A DNA stretch of 6,972 bases, taken from Planctomycetaceae bacterium. Lineage in GTDB: Bacteria > Planctomycetota > Planctomycetia > Planctomycetales > Planctomycetaceae. Shown here one piece after another: positions 1-6,972 of the stretch. Numbering within the stretch: position 1 is the first letter of the stretch; each line of letters opens with the position of its first letter. The stretch lies in NCBI GenBank assembly GCA_015487825.1, contig WFOZ01000729.1, positions 1-6,972 of the forward strand. The letters run 5' to 3'. The translations under genes and the position numbers were made by a program. The notes below the pieces were generated by a model. It did not search any database and had not been told where the DNA came from. It saw nothing but the letters and a program-made list of their open reading frames with translations.

Positions 1-1506
1 CCGAAAAGAAAAACAGTATCACGGCGCCAGAAACACCAGCAGCAACGCTGGGTAATCGGAACGGTGCTTGTTGCTGTTGTTGCGATCGCTTTCCCGGTGT
101 ATCTGGCATTGAATAACAAACAGGCTTCCATAGAAATCCCTGTCGCTAAAACTCTGCCTTTGGGCAAACAGCACCCTTCTCAGAAATCGACCGAGGCAAC
201 CACAAATAATAACCTGGTAAAAACTCAACAGCCAGAAGATAAAAAAAGTCCCACACAGAAGCTACCTGTTGATAATCCATCTCCTGCTCCTGATTCGATG
301 ATTAAACAAGGTGATGGAAAATCTGTTATCGTGAAGCAGGAAAACAAGACAAAAAAATCGCCTGAAAAACAGGAGATGCAAATTGTCTGGACGCAGGTTT
401 CAGGGATTGCAGGTTATCGAAATGAAAATTCGCTGCCCTGGAAAGGTATTCTGTCGGTCAATAATGAAAAGAAAACTGGTTCTAATAATGCCCCTTTGAT
501 ATTCCGTACATTGCCTTCCAGTTGGATGCGCGGGAAAGTTGAATCGGGTCCGGAAGTTGTCCTTGATGCTGATTCAATTGTCCAACTTTCAATTCATGGA
601 ACATCCAGACAGGAACAGACCGGGCAATCTGAAAAGCAAACAGAATCGATTCATACCATGATCGATCTGGAATTACATGCCGGGAAAATTGCCATTTCGC
701 TTATGCAGGCGGGTGATGAAGTAAAAGTCCGAAACGCTGAAAAGGAATGGATCTTTCAAGCAAAGCAGGACGATACATCTATCGGAATCATTCAACTGGA
801 GAATAAGACTCAACAGGCCGTTACCTTTTCCGGCGAAGTGCAGGTTTCACAGGTTGCATTGAATAAAAACGTTGCATTGAAGAGTAGTCATGCAATTGTC
901 ATGACTGCGAAAGAGGTTGATAAAATATCGAGAGTGAATTTAAGCCAGCGTTGGAGAAGCGAACCCCCACAGGCGTTGAAGTTAAGTGACACGTTCATTG
1001 CCGAAATTAATCAAAGCGATAACCTTCTGGCAGCTTTATATTCTCCACCAGCAGACATTTCTGCTCGCGAGCTTCATGCCAGTACGCGGCTTGGATTTTC
1101 TCTTGATCCTGTTGCGACAGTTCCCCGGGCAGCTTCTTCAAAAATAGAAACGCAACGTACCGCGGCCATTGAATGGCTGCTTGCCTCTGCCGGGAATAAA
1201 ACAACTGATGCAGTCTGGAATAAAATCGCCGTTAAAAACAATCAATCGTCTCTTTCGGTTCGCGCCTGGTTTGAAGCGGCTCAGAGAAAAGTAACTCCCA
1301 ATCAAAAACTTCTTGCAGAATTATCGACCGGGTTGAATCCGAATCAGCCTCTGTTTATCAGGCAATGCTCCATACATTTTCTGCGACAAATTACACGTCA
1401 GCCACTGGCAGAATACAATCCCGATAAACCTTCAAAAGCGGCTATCAGTTCGGTACGGGTAAAAGTTCGTCGGGCAACCGGCAGCAAAACCCGTCGCAGA
1501 CGATAA
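1..1506 (+). CDS. Membrane-anchored protein with possible FecR-like domain (5' end outside window)
   Basis: The frame is open from base 1 to the TAA at 1504-1506 (501 visible residues). The GTG at 64 lies inside the membrane segment, so the true start is upstream of the window. Visible residues 1-16 are strongly basic (K/R/Q). A hydrophobic helix follows at about 17-38, which by the positive-inside rule suggests a cytoplasmic N-terminus and an exported body. Residues about 39-125 are a Lys/Pro/Ser/Gln-rich linker. Residues about 184-315 alternate beta-like strands and include LELHAGKIAISL and GDEVKVRN, resembling the FecR fold, which is common in planctomycete proteins near ECF sigma factors. 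The remainder looks helical and ends in a basic tail (485-501, last four residues all Arg). The FecR resemblance is by eye only. The gene converges on the glycosyltransferase gene with a 2-bp gap. The reading frame is secure; the function is not. Confidence 0.8.
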   Translation, partial: PKRKTVSRRQKHQQQRWVIGTVLVAVVAIAFPVYLALNNKQASIEIPVAKTLPLGKQHPSQKSTEATTNNNLVKTQQPEDKKSPTQKLPVDNPSPAPDSMIKQGDGKSVIVKQENKTKKSPEKQEMQIVWTQVSGIAGYRNENSLPWKGILSVNNEKKTGSNNAPLIFRTLPSSWMRGKVESGPEVVLDADSIVQLSIHGTSRQEQTGQSEKQTESIHTMIDLELHAGKIAISLMQAGDEVKVRNAEKEWIFQAKQDDTSIGIIQLENKTQQAVTFSGEVQVSQVALNKNVALKSSHAIVMTAKEVDKISRVNLSQRWRSEPPQALKLSDTFIAEINQSDNLLAALYSPPADISARELHASTRLGFSLDPVATVPRAASSKIETQRTAAIEWLLASAGNKTTDAVWNKIAVKNNQSSLSVRAWFEAAQRKVTPNQKLLAELSTGLNPNQPLFIRQCSIHFLRQITRQPLAEYNPDKPSKAAISSVRVKVRRATGSKTRRRR

Positions 1507-1508
1507 CC

Positions 1509-2615
1509 CTACGAATTAATGGCGTTTTCAATAGCCAGGCCCATTTTATCCAGCATGATATCAATGCCGAATTTTTCCTGTGCAGCAAGATGAGCAGCGG
1601 CTCCCATTTGCGAGGCAAGGTCTTGATTTTCAAGAAGTTTTTCAATCGCGGTGGTTAATGCAGGGACATCTTTGGGGGGAAACAGAAGTCCTGTTTTTCC
1701 TTCTTCAATTGTTTCGGGCAGTCCACCAACCGCACCGCCAATTACCGGCAGGCCACAAGCCATCGCCTGCATCAACGCCTGTGGAACACCTTCGTTGGCA
1801 TACGAAGGGAGTACAAAAATATCGATCGATTGAAACCAGGGAACGGTATCTTCCTGATTACCGGCAAACGTAACTTCTTTTTTCAGGTTAAGCTGTTCAA
1901 CCATCTCCTCAAGTGGTTTACGGACCGGGCCTTCTCCCACAATTAAAAGATGAAGATTATCATGCTGTTTGATGAGCTGAGAGAACGCCTCGATAAGATG
2001 ACAATGCCCTTTCCAACTTCTCAACGTGGCGATAATTCCAATAATATGCTTCGAACTGGGCAGTCCAAGTTGCTCGCGGGCAGAAATTTTATTGCCGGGA
2101 TTGAATTTTTGCAGGTCTAACCCGGTGGGAATGGATGTAATTCGCTCAGACGCAAAACCGTTTTCTTCGATAAGCTGATTGCGGATGCAATCTCCAGTAG
2201 TGACAATATGCTTGCAGGATTTATTGTAGAGCCATCTGGTAGGAAAATTCTTAGGCACCGCAGCAGAGACATGTCTCAATCGAATAATGCGTGGCGGATG
2301 AATCATTGTTTTGCAGGCAACACCTGCCAGCCAGCTATCGGTAGAACTATGTGTGATAATCACATCAACCCGGTTTTGACGCAACCATTTTCGTAATGCC
2401 AACAGGCCACGTAAATTTTTTCTGGCAATGGGAAGGGCTGTCACCGGAAGATTTTTTTTCTTCGCGACACCATAAATCGTCGATTCAGCAGGACAAAGCA
2501 GATGCAATTCATACCCCCGCCCGATCATGCCTTGCATTTCCGTCAGAATACGGATCTCCTGCCCTCCCCAGCCACAGGAAGATTCTGTATGCAAAATTCG
2601 CAGGGGTTGGCTCAT
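1509..2615 (-). CDS. Family 4 (GT-B fold) glycosyltransferase
   Basis: The product is a retaining GT4-type enzyme that probably transfers a sugar from a nucleotide-sugar donor to a glycan or lipid-linked acceptor at the cytoplasmic membrane face. Taking ATG at 2615, it has 368 residues, normal for the family. The N-terminal acceptor domain begins LRILHTE and has the Gly-rich CGWGGQE loop (14-20). PTGLD (163-167) marks the domain junction. The donor domain carries R199 and K202 in RSWKGH, GEGP at 227-230, and NEGVPQALMQAMACGLPVIG at 274-293. In that last motif the usual E-x7-E pair is E275 and Q283, so the second acidic residue is Gln. The frame can be extended to a TTG at 2720, but the added residues look unlike the family N-terminus. 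No Shine-Dalgarno is visible at either start. The sugar and acceptor cannot be deduced, and no other glycan gene is adjacent. Confidence 0.92.
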   Translation of the reverse strand: MSQPLRILHTESSCGWGGQEIRILTEMQGMIGRGYELHLLCPAESTIYGVAKKKNLPVTALPIARKNLRGLLALRKWLRQNRVDVIITHSSTDSWLAGVACKTMIHPPRIIRLRHVSAAVPKNFPTRWLYNKSCKHIVTTGDCIRNQLIEENGFASERITSIPTGLDLQKFNPGNKISAREQLGLPSSKHIIGIIATLRSWKGHCHLIEAFSQLIKQHDNLHLLIVGEGPVRKPLEEMVEQLNLKKEVTFAGNQEDTVPWFQSIDIFVLPSYANEGVPQALMQAMACGLPVIGGAVGGLPETIEEGKTGLLFPPKDVPALTTAIEKLLENQDLASQMGAAAHLAAQEKFGIDIMLDKMGLAIENAINS

Positions 2616-2732
2616 CGCAGTCTTTGTAAATGGAATAGATGTAATAGTGGATAAGAGCAAAAAACAGGTCTTTGCGGAGGATATAACAGAAACTGCAAAT
2701 AAGGTAAAGAATAGATTCAAACAGGCGGTTTA

Positions 2733-2829
2733 TCCGGACTGAAATAAAAAAGGCTCATCCGGAAATTGAGTGCTTCCTGGTCTCAAGGAAGTCAATTAGC
2801 CACAGATGAACCCAGCACGACTGGTTCAT
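2733..2829 (-). promoter_or_regulatory. Stem-loop cluster in leader of glycosyltransferase gene
   Basis: Several inverted repeats lie close together. ATGAACC at 2806-2812 pairs perfectly with GGTTCAT at 2823-2829. AATTGA (2764-2769) pairs with TCAATT (2792-2797), and CTTCCT (2773-2778) with AGGAAG (2786-2791), giving a 12-bp stem with a 3-nt bulge and 7-nt loop. TCCGGA occurs at 2733-2738 and 2758-2763. On the minus strand the 12-bp stem is followed within about 20 nt by CCTTTTTTATTT. A stem followed by T residues upstream of a gene could be a terminator or attenuator. The structures are seen in the sequence; the regulatory role is inferred. Confidence 0.35.
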
Positions 2830-2905
2830 TCTGATAGCCGTAACCAAACTGATATTTTTCTGAAATTTGCGAGCCGTTCGCAAACTTTTACCGTTAGTAA
2901 TACGG
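2809..2905. repeat. Diverged dispersed repeat, copy A
   Basis: This matches 4113-4206 in direct orientation. Exact shared blocks are AGCCGTAACCA (2836-2846 with 4140-4150), TGAAATTTGCG (2861-2871 with 4163-4173), AGCCGT (2872-2877 with 4176-4181) and ACCGTTAG (2890-2897 with 4191-4198). The first 38 positions align without gaps at 28 of 38 identities, and 8 of the 10 differences are transitions. Two AGCCGT boxes lie exactly 36 nt apart in both copies. This copy also forms a perfect hairpin, TTTGCGA (2866-2872) with TCGCAAA (2878-2884), which copy B lacks. It lies upstream of the glycosyltransferase gene. Function unknown. Confidence 0.75.
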
Positions 2906-2933
2906 ATTTTCACGGATGTAACAAATAAAGAAT

Positions 2934-2974
2934 TCCCGAAAGGGCAGAGGCAAATTGTTTCTGGCCTTTCGGGA
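2934..2974 (-). terminator. Rho-independent terminator of DUF1559 gene
   Basis: TCCCGAAAGG (2934-2943) pairs with CCTTTCGGGA (2965-2974). After one mismatch the stem continues for 3 bp, giving 14 positions with a 13-nt loop. On the minus strand it begins about 22 nt after the DUF1559 stop and is followed by AATTCTTTATTTGTT, a T-rich tail. Position and orientation fit termination of that gene. Confidence 0.8.
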
Positions 2975-2996
2975 TAATATGATAATTCAGTAACAA

Positions 2997-3983
<987 letters not shown>

Positions 3984-3995
3984 ATTCTAAAATAT

Positions 3996-4002
3996 CTCCT
4001 GG
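3996..4002 (-). promoter_or_regulatory. Ribosome binding site of DUF1559 gene
   Basis: On the minus strand the sequence reads CCAGGAG, ending 12 nt before the ATG at 3983. The spacing is slightly long but supports this ATG over the internal Met6. It is the only good Shine-Dalgarno at a gene start in this window. Confidence 0.6.
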
Positions 4003-4112
4003 TAAATTATTGATGTTTAATATCGAGTTCGCGCAGTCGGGCGCAACGAACAATGTCTCCTTAGCACTCCCGTAACAATCTCGTGAATTATTGAGATCAC
4101 TTGAAAGGGAAT

Positions 4113-4206
4113 ACCCCGGCATGGCTGGCTTGATTTGACAGCCGTAACCACAGGGAAACTTTTGAAATTTGCGCAAGCCGTAAGAAAACAACCGTTAGCA
4201 GGATGG
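4113..4206. repeat. Diverged dispersed repeat, copy B
   Basis: This is the second copy of the element at 2809-2905, in the same orientation. It lies about 130 bp upstream of the DUF1559 start; copy A lies about 190 bp upstream of the glycosyltransferase start. Both AGCCGT boxes (4140-4145 and 4176-4181) keep the 36-nt spacing of copy A. The flanking sequence does not align, so the element has definable edges. Confidence 0.75.
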
Positions 4207-4217
4207 AAAATTCGTCC

Positions 4218-4261
4218 TGCTGGTCGAACCAGCAAACTGCACCCGCTGCGGATCAGCGCAG
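4218..4261 (-). terminator. Possible terminator hairpins downstream of Cys-rich gene
   Basis: TGCTGGT (4218-4224) pairs perfectly with ACCAGCA (4228-4234) around a 3-nt loop, and CTGCG (4246-4250) with CGCAG (4257-4261) around 6 nt. On the minus strand both lie 50-95 nt past the Cys-rich gene stop. Only a short GAATTTT follows, so this is a weak terminator candidate. Confidence 0.35.
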
Positions 4262-4311
4262 AAAGTCAGCAGAACTTGCGCACAAGGCATCGATCTGCAA
4301 ATAAACGCGAG

Positions 4312-4782
4312 TTACATCACTTCAGGAGGAGGGGTTAGCGGGGCATCCCGGTGCTGGGGCCAAAGAGCCAGCACATCAAAATCGGCTTCACCGGCAGGTG
4401 AAGTCAGTAAGCGTAACTGCTGCATCGGGAGATCGTACGGTTTGGTCAATACGATCTGGTCAAGAGAAATTTTCCCACATTGGCAGGCGGCCCGGTAGGT
4501 TGCAGGTAGAGATTCTTTTGAGCAGCAACTCTTTTTTTCAGGCGTCTGAGAACAGCAGCCGCTACTGGAACAGCAGCCCTGGTTCAGTTGTCCGGACTGG
4601 CAGCACGAATCCTGATTCATACGACACGCTTGCCCGGACTGGCAGCCGCATTTGCAGTCCGGATGGCTGCTTTTCAAATCTGCAGCAAGCATTCCAACAG
4701 TCGTTACTGAAAACCACATCAGAAGAAACAGCGAGAAGCCCGCTCGATATTTCCCTTTATGAATTCTGATGGCTGGTAACAT
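4312..4782 (-). CDS. Small secreted cysteine-rich protein
   Basis: A 156-residue protein from ATG 4782 to TAA 4314-4312. The N-terminus has basic residues (R6 to R13) and a hydrophobic core (about 15-33) ending MLAAD, a plausible signal peptide cleaved near A34. The mature region 43-102 has 14 cysteines: CKCGC at 43-47, C53, CC pairs at 60-61, 70-71, 76-77 and 86-87, then C100 and C102. The motif CQSGQ occurs at 47-51 and 61-65, encoded by 13 identical bases 42 bp apart (4592-4604 and 4634-4646), which suggests internal duplication. Residues 103-156 lack Cys and end in a Pro-rich tail (PPPEVM). I do not recognise a named family. Metal binding or disulfide-rich structure outside the cytoplasm is possible but inferred from composition only. 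No Shine-Dalgarno is visible. Neighbours on the same strand are over 200 bp away. Confidence 0.8.
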   Translation of the reverse strand: MLPAIRIHKGKYRAGFSLFLLMWFSVTTVGMLAADLKSSHPDCKCGCQSGQACRMNQDSCCQSGQLNQGCCSSSGCCSQTPEKKSCCSKESLPATYRAACQCGKISLDQIVLTKPYDLPMQQLRLLTSPAGEADFDVLALWPQHRDAPLTPPPEVM

Positions 4783-4831
4783 GATGGTGATAAACAGTTG
4801 AAATAATGGAAGGTAATATTCAGGGAGGAAA

Positions 4832-4862
4832 ATCGTGGTGATTTAACAGGCAGCACCACGAT
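4832..4862 (-). terminator. Perfect 9-bp hairpin between propeller and Cys-rich genes
   Basis: ATCGTGGTG (4832-4840) pairs perfectly with CACCACGAT (4854-4862) around a 13-nt loop. On the minus strand it lies about 140 nt after the propeller gene stop and is followed by TTTCC, so it may end that transcript. It also lies 50 nt upstream of the Cys-rich gene ATG, so an operator or leader structure is the alternative. The T-tract is short, which weakens the terminator reading. Confidence 0.45.
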
Positions 4863-5002
4863 CAATTTATTCTGTACGAAAGACGAACAGAAAGCAATGA
4901 TAAAATCAGCCTCTGTAAAGATATGAATGTGGTCCCCCGCATCAATGCACAATGAAATAACTGCACTTTAGTTCTGTTAATTGCTGTTTCGGGACTGATG
5001 GT

Positions 5003-6972
5003 TCAGTCATCCGGTTTTTCTTCAACCAGAATGGTTCCAGTGCGGAAGAGAAATTTGAATTGCTTTGTTGTGAAATTGTTCTTCGTTGCAAGCAGCAGGC
5101 CGGTAAATCCTTTCGGAGTTCCTGCGAGTTCTTTCCCTGTTTGCTTATGAATCAGCAATAATCTGGGAACATAACCGGTTTGTTCCTTGCCGTTATCGTC
5201 AACATAGTGACCGGAAACCAAGGCACCGTAAACGAGAAACGGGAGAGCTGCGGGCTGGTTGGTAATCCAGCGGAGTTTGTTGATGTTCCTGGTCCAGATG
5301 ATTTTGTTTGTCTGTTTGCTGATCGCAATAACAGGACCATTCGCATTTTGGACTGATTGATAGTCTGGCGGTCGATTTTGAATTTCAGGTTCCACTGTGA
5401 GGTGAAAATACCAATGGGCCGGGTCAGAATGGATGAAGAGTTTGGATTGAGTTGTTTGTGGAGTATCGACCTGAAACAGGACTGGATTTTCCAGAATCGG
5501 ATTGAGCAGCAATAGTTTTTTTTGGGCGATATCATGTAAAGCCAGCAAGCCATTTCCGGCAGTTGCGACAGAAATCGATGTCGATAAAGCCTGATTCCAG
5601 AGGGTGATATTCTTTGTGAAATCATACCCGGTCAGAATACCCTTCTCCGGATTTACTTTATTGAAAAGAACGGCAACGTTTCCCTGGAAAGCAAGGATTT
5701 GCTGGTGAGGCGGAAATTGTGTTAATTTTCCCGGCTTCCCATCTTCCAGACGTAGAGGCAATATTCTTCGATTATTAGGGTTAATGACATAGACCCGGCG
5801 ATCATCTATCCAGACATGTAAGGGGTACTGCGAATCTGTTTCGTATTCCCATAAAACATTTCCCGAAACCGCATGCTTGAGATAAATTTTACTGCCGAGC
5901 CGACAGGCAAATTTGTGATCATTGATCGGGGTAAGTTGCCCAATCTCTTCCCCGTACGATTTTACCAAAGCCGTGGGACCGGGAAAAAGTTCATGTACCG
6001 TATTGCTCTCCGCAAGGACCTCACCAAGATTTTCATTCCAGAGAACATTGCCTGAACTATCGAATCCGGTGAGATAACCTTCACAGCAAAGAAGTCCCAG
6101 ATGCCCTTCGGTTTGGATAGTGTAATTTCGTGTCGGTTTGATTTTTCCTTCCAGCGAAACGGTGAATGTTGTTTTATCTGTTGGAGATTGGGCAACGAGA
6201 TGCGGCCCTTTTTGTGTCATCTGAAAATTCCAGAATTCCCATGTACTGCCTGCAGGATGAGTTGCTTCAATTTCAAATAGCCGATCTGTGTGGAGCTCTT
6301 TGAATTCTTCCGGCTGGACCGAGATTTTATACTGTTTATCGAGAACAAGCCCCTGAAACTTCTCTTCTGAATAACTCTTGAGCTGCTCATATTTTTTTTT
6401 CCAGGATACGATTAACTCCTCGCCTGTTAGTTGCTCCAGAGATTCGATGCTGCGATATTTTGTTGCTAACTCATTCAGATAAATGGCAGCTTCTTCTGTC
6501 TTATTTGAATTGAGTAACATTCGGGCCAGCCTTGCGGTTGCCTCTGCCCGCTGTTGTTCAGAACCATTTTTTCTTAGCCAGAGTAAATGTCTTTCCAGTT
6601 CCAGGAAGGATTGTTGTTCATCCAGTTTACGAATCAGATAGACTCGAAACTGTTCAGAAAGCTGTTGGTCAGCAGCAAACGGTTTTAATGCGAGAAGATG
6701 TTCAGCGTCGGTTGCCTGCTTGAACCAATTGGTAAGTTCCGTTCTCAATTTCTGTAGTTGAACCTGGTCAGCAGAAATAAAGATATCTTTTACAATGCCC
6801 GCAGCCAGGGAATCGGCTCGAACTCGTCGTTGTGCAGAAACGGGAATAACAAAGCTGGCCCGTTGTGGCGTTGCAACCAGAGTTCGCAATACCAGAAGCG
6901 CTTCGAGCGATTTATGATGTTGTTGAAGAGCCTGCACATAACGGAAAACGATTTCTGTTGAATGCTCTGCGG
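5003..6972 (-). CDS. PQQ-like beta-propeller repeat protein (5' end outside window)
   Basis: The minus-strand frame is open from the window edge to the TGA at 5005-5003, giving 655 complete visible codons. The GTG at 6937 is in frame but eleven sense codons precede it, so the start lies outside. Visible residues about 20-205 are helical and rich in Leu, Glu and Gln, with TPR-like stretches (ARLARMLLNSNKTEEAAIYL). From about 230 the protein becomes beta-rich with PQQ/BamB-type blade motifs: DSSGNVLWNENL (304-315), AVSGNVLWEYE (367-377), SKQTNKIIWTRNI (551-563) and IHKQTGKEL (607-615). Such propellers in planctomycetes usually belong to long extracytoplasmic or membrane proteins; here they more likely serve as a binding scaffold than as a quinoprotein dehydrogenase, since I see no dehydrogenase motif. 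The C-terminus (VEEKPDD) is acidic with no membrane helix. Function unknown. Confidence 0.88.
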   Translation of the reverse strand, partial: AEHSTEIVFRYVQALQQHHKSLEALLVLRTLVATPQRASFVIPVSAQRRVRADSLAAGIVKDIFISADQVQLQKLRTELTNWFKQATDAEHLLALKPFAADQQLSEQFRVYLIRKLDEQQSFLELERHLLWLRKNGSEQQRAEATARLARMLLNSNKTEEAAIYLNELATKYRSIESLEQLTGEELIVSWKKKYEQLKSYSEEKFQGLVLDKQYKISVQPEEFKELHTDRLFEIEATHPAGSTWEFWNFQMTQKGPHLVAQSPTDKTTFTVSLEGKIKPTRNYTIQTEGHLGLLCCEGYLTGFDSSGNVLWNENLGEVLAESNTVHELFPGPTALVKSYGEEIGQLTPINDHKFACRLGSKIYLKHAVSGNVLWEYETDSQYPLHVWIDDRRVYVINPNNRRILPLRLEDGKPGKLTQFPPHQQILAFQGNVAVLFNKVNPEKGILTGYDFTKNITLWNQALSTSISVATAGNGLLALHDIAQKKLLLLNPILENPVLFQVDTPQTTQSKLFIHSDPAHWYFHLTVEPEIQNRPPDYQSVQNANGPVIAISKQTNKIIWTRNINKLRWITNQPAALPFLVYGALVSGHYVDDNGKEQTGYVPRLLLIHKQTGKELAGTPKGFTGLLLATKNNFTTKQFKFLFRTGTILVEEKPDD

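Larger units (their letters stand above)
2616..2996. other. Noncoding interval between glycosyltransferase and DUF1559 genes
   Basis: About 380 bp with no convincing gene. From high to low coordinate, in the direction of minus-strand transcription, it holds the DUF1559 terminator hairpin (2934-2974), a diverged repeat copy (2809-2905), further stem-loops (2764-2829), a T-rich stretch on the minus strand near 2744-2752, and the leader of the glycosyltransferase gene. Short open frames here have no recognisable features. I could not identify a convincing -35/-10 promoter pair. Confidence 0.6.
3984..4311. other. Noncoding interval between Cys-rich and DUF1559 genes
   Basis: About 330 bp with no supportable gene. 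It contains repeat copy B (4113-4206), palindromes at 4218-4261, and a bulged stem-loop at 4027-4051 (GTTCG with CGAAC, inner GCGC with GCGC) in the DUF1559 leader. Two overlapping minus-strand frames cross it (within 3934-4235), but they start without ribosome binding sites, run through the repeat and show no protein-like features. I found no convincing promoter boxes. Confidence 0.6.

Noticed and set aside
2616..2720. N-terminal extension of the glycosyltransferase to a TTG at 2720
   Set aside because: The extra 35 residues precede a normal family N-terminus (MSQPLRILHTE), and the start would be TTG without a Shine-Dalgarno. The hydrophobic stretch is only weakly signal-like.
4634..4662. 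8-bp inverted repeat CCGGACTG/CAGTCCGG inside the Cys-rich gene
   Set aside because: It is explained by the coding of the repeated Ser-Gly-Gln and Pro-Asp-Cys codons; no separate function can be supported.
4783..5002. Promoter for the Cys-rich gene
   Set aside because: TTTACA and AATAAA-like strings exist on the minus strand, but no pair has acceptable spacing and match, so no promoter was called.
4993..5008. Small inverted repeat GACTGA/TCAGTC over the propeller gene stop codon
   Set aside because: It has only 6 bp, overlaps the stop codon and has no T-tract after it on the minus strand, so it is not a supportable terminator.

Overview
This window most likely comes from a planctomycete (order Planctomycetales, perhaps Gimesia-like; the genus is a guess). 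The best evidence is the minus-strand gene at 2997-3983. It encodes a DUF1559 (SBP_bac_10) protein with a prepilin-type N-terminal methylation motif and a C-terminal H-X9-DG motif, a family greatly expanded in Planctomycetes. Long PQQ-like propeller proteins, weak ribosome binding sites and wide intergenic gaps fit the same group.

Layout: (1) 1-1506, plus strand: the 3' part of a gene for a single-pass membrane protein with a basic N-terminal tail, a low-complexity linker, a possible FecR-like beta domain and a very basic C-terminus. (2) 1509-2615, minus strand: a GT-B family 4 glycosyltransferase, convergent with gene 1 and only 2 bp from it. (3) 2616-2996: noncoding, holding several stem-loops, one copy of a diverged repeat of about 95 bp, and a clear terminator for the next gene. 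(4) 2997-3983, minus strand: the DUF1559 pseudopilin-like gene with its own Shine-Dalgarno. (5) 3984-4311: noncoding, holding the second repeat copy and small palindromes. (6) 4312-4782, minus strand: a short secreted protein with 14 cysteines, many of them in CC pairs. (7) 4783-5002: noncoding, with a perfect 9-bp hairpin. (8) 5003-6972, minus strand: the 3' part of a gene for a large PQQ-type beta-propeller protein with a helical N-terminal region; its start lies outside the window.

The four minus-strand genes are separated by about 220-380 bp and appear to be separate transcription units, so nothing in the sequence supports one operon. Three of the five products look envelope-related (membrane FecR-like protein, pseudopilin-like protein, secreted Cys-rich protein), and the propeller protein probably is too. 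I see no mobile element, CRISPR array, rRNA or tRNA, and no obvious multi-gene defence or biosynthetic system. The least explained signals are the noncoding repeat upstream of two unrelated genes and the Cys-rich secreted protein.
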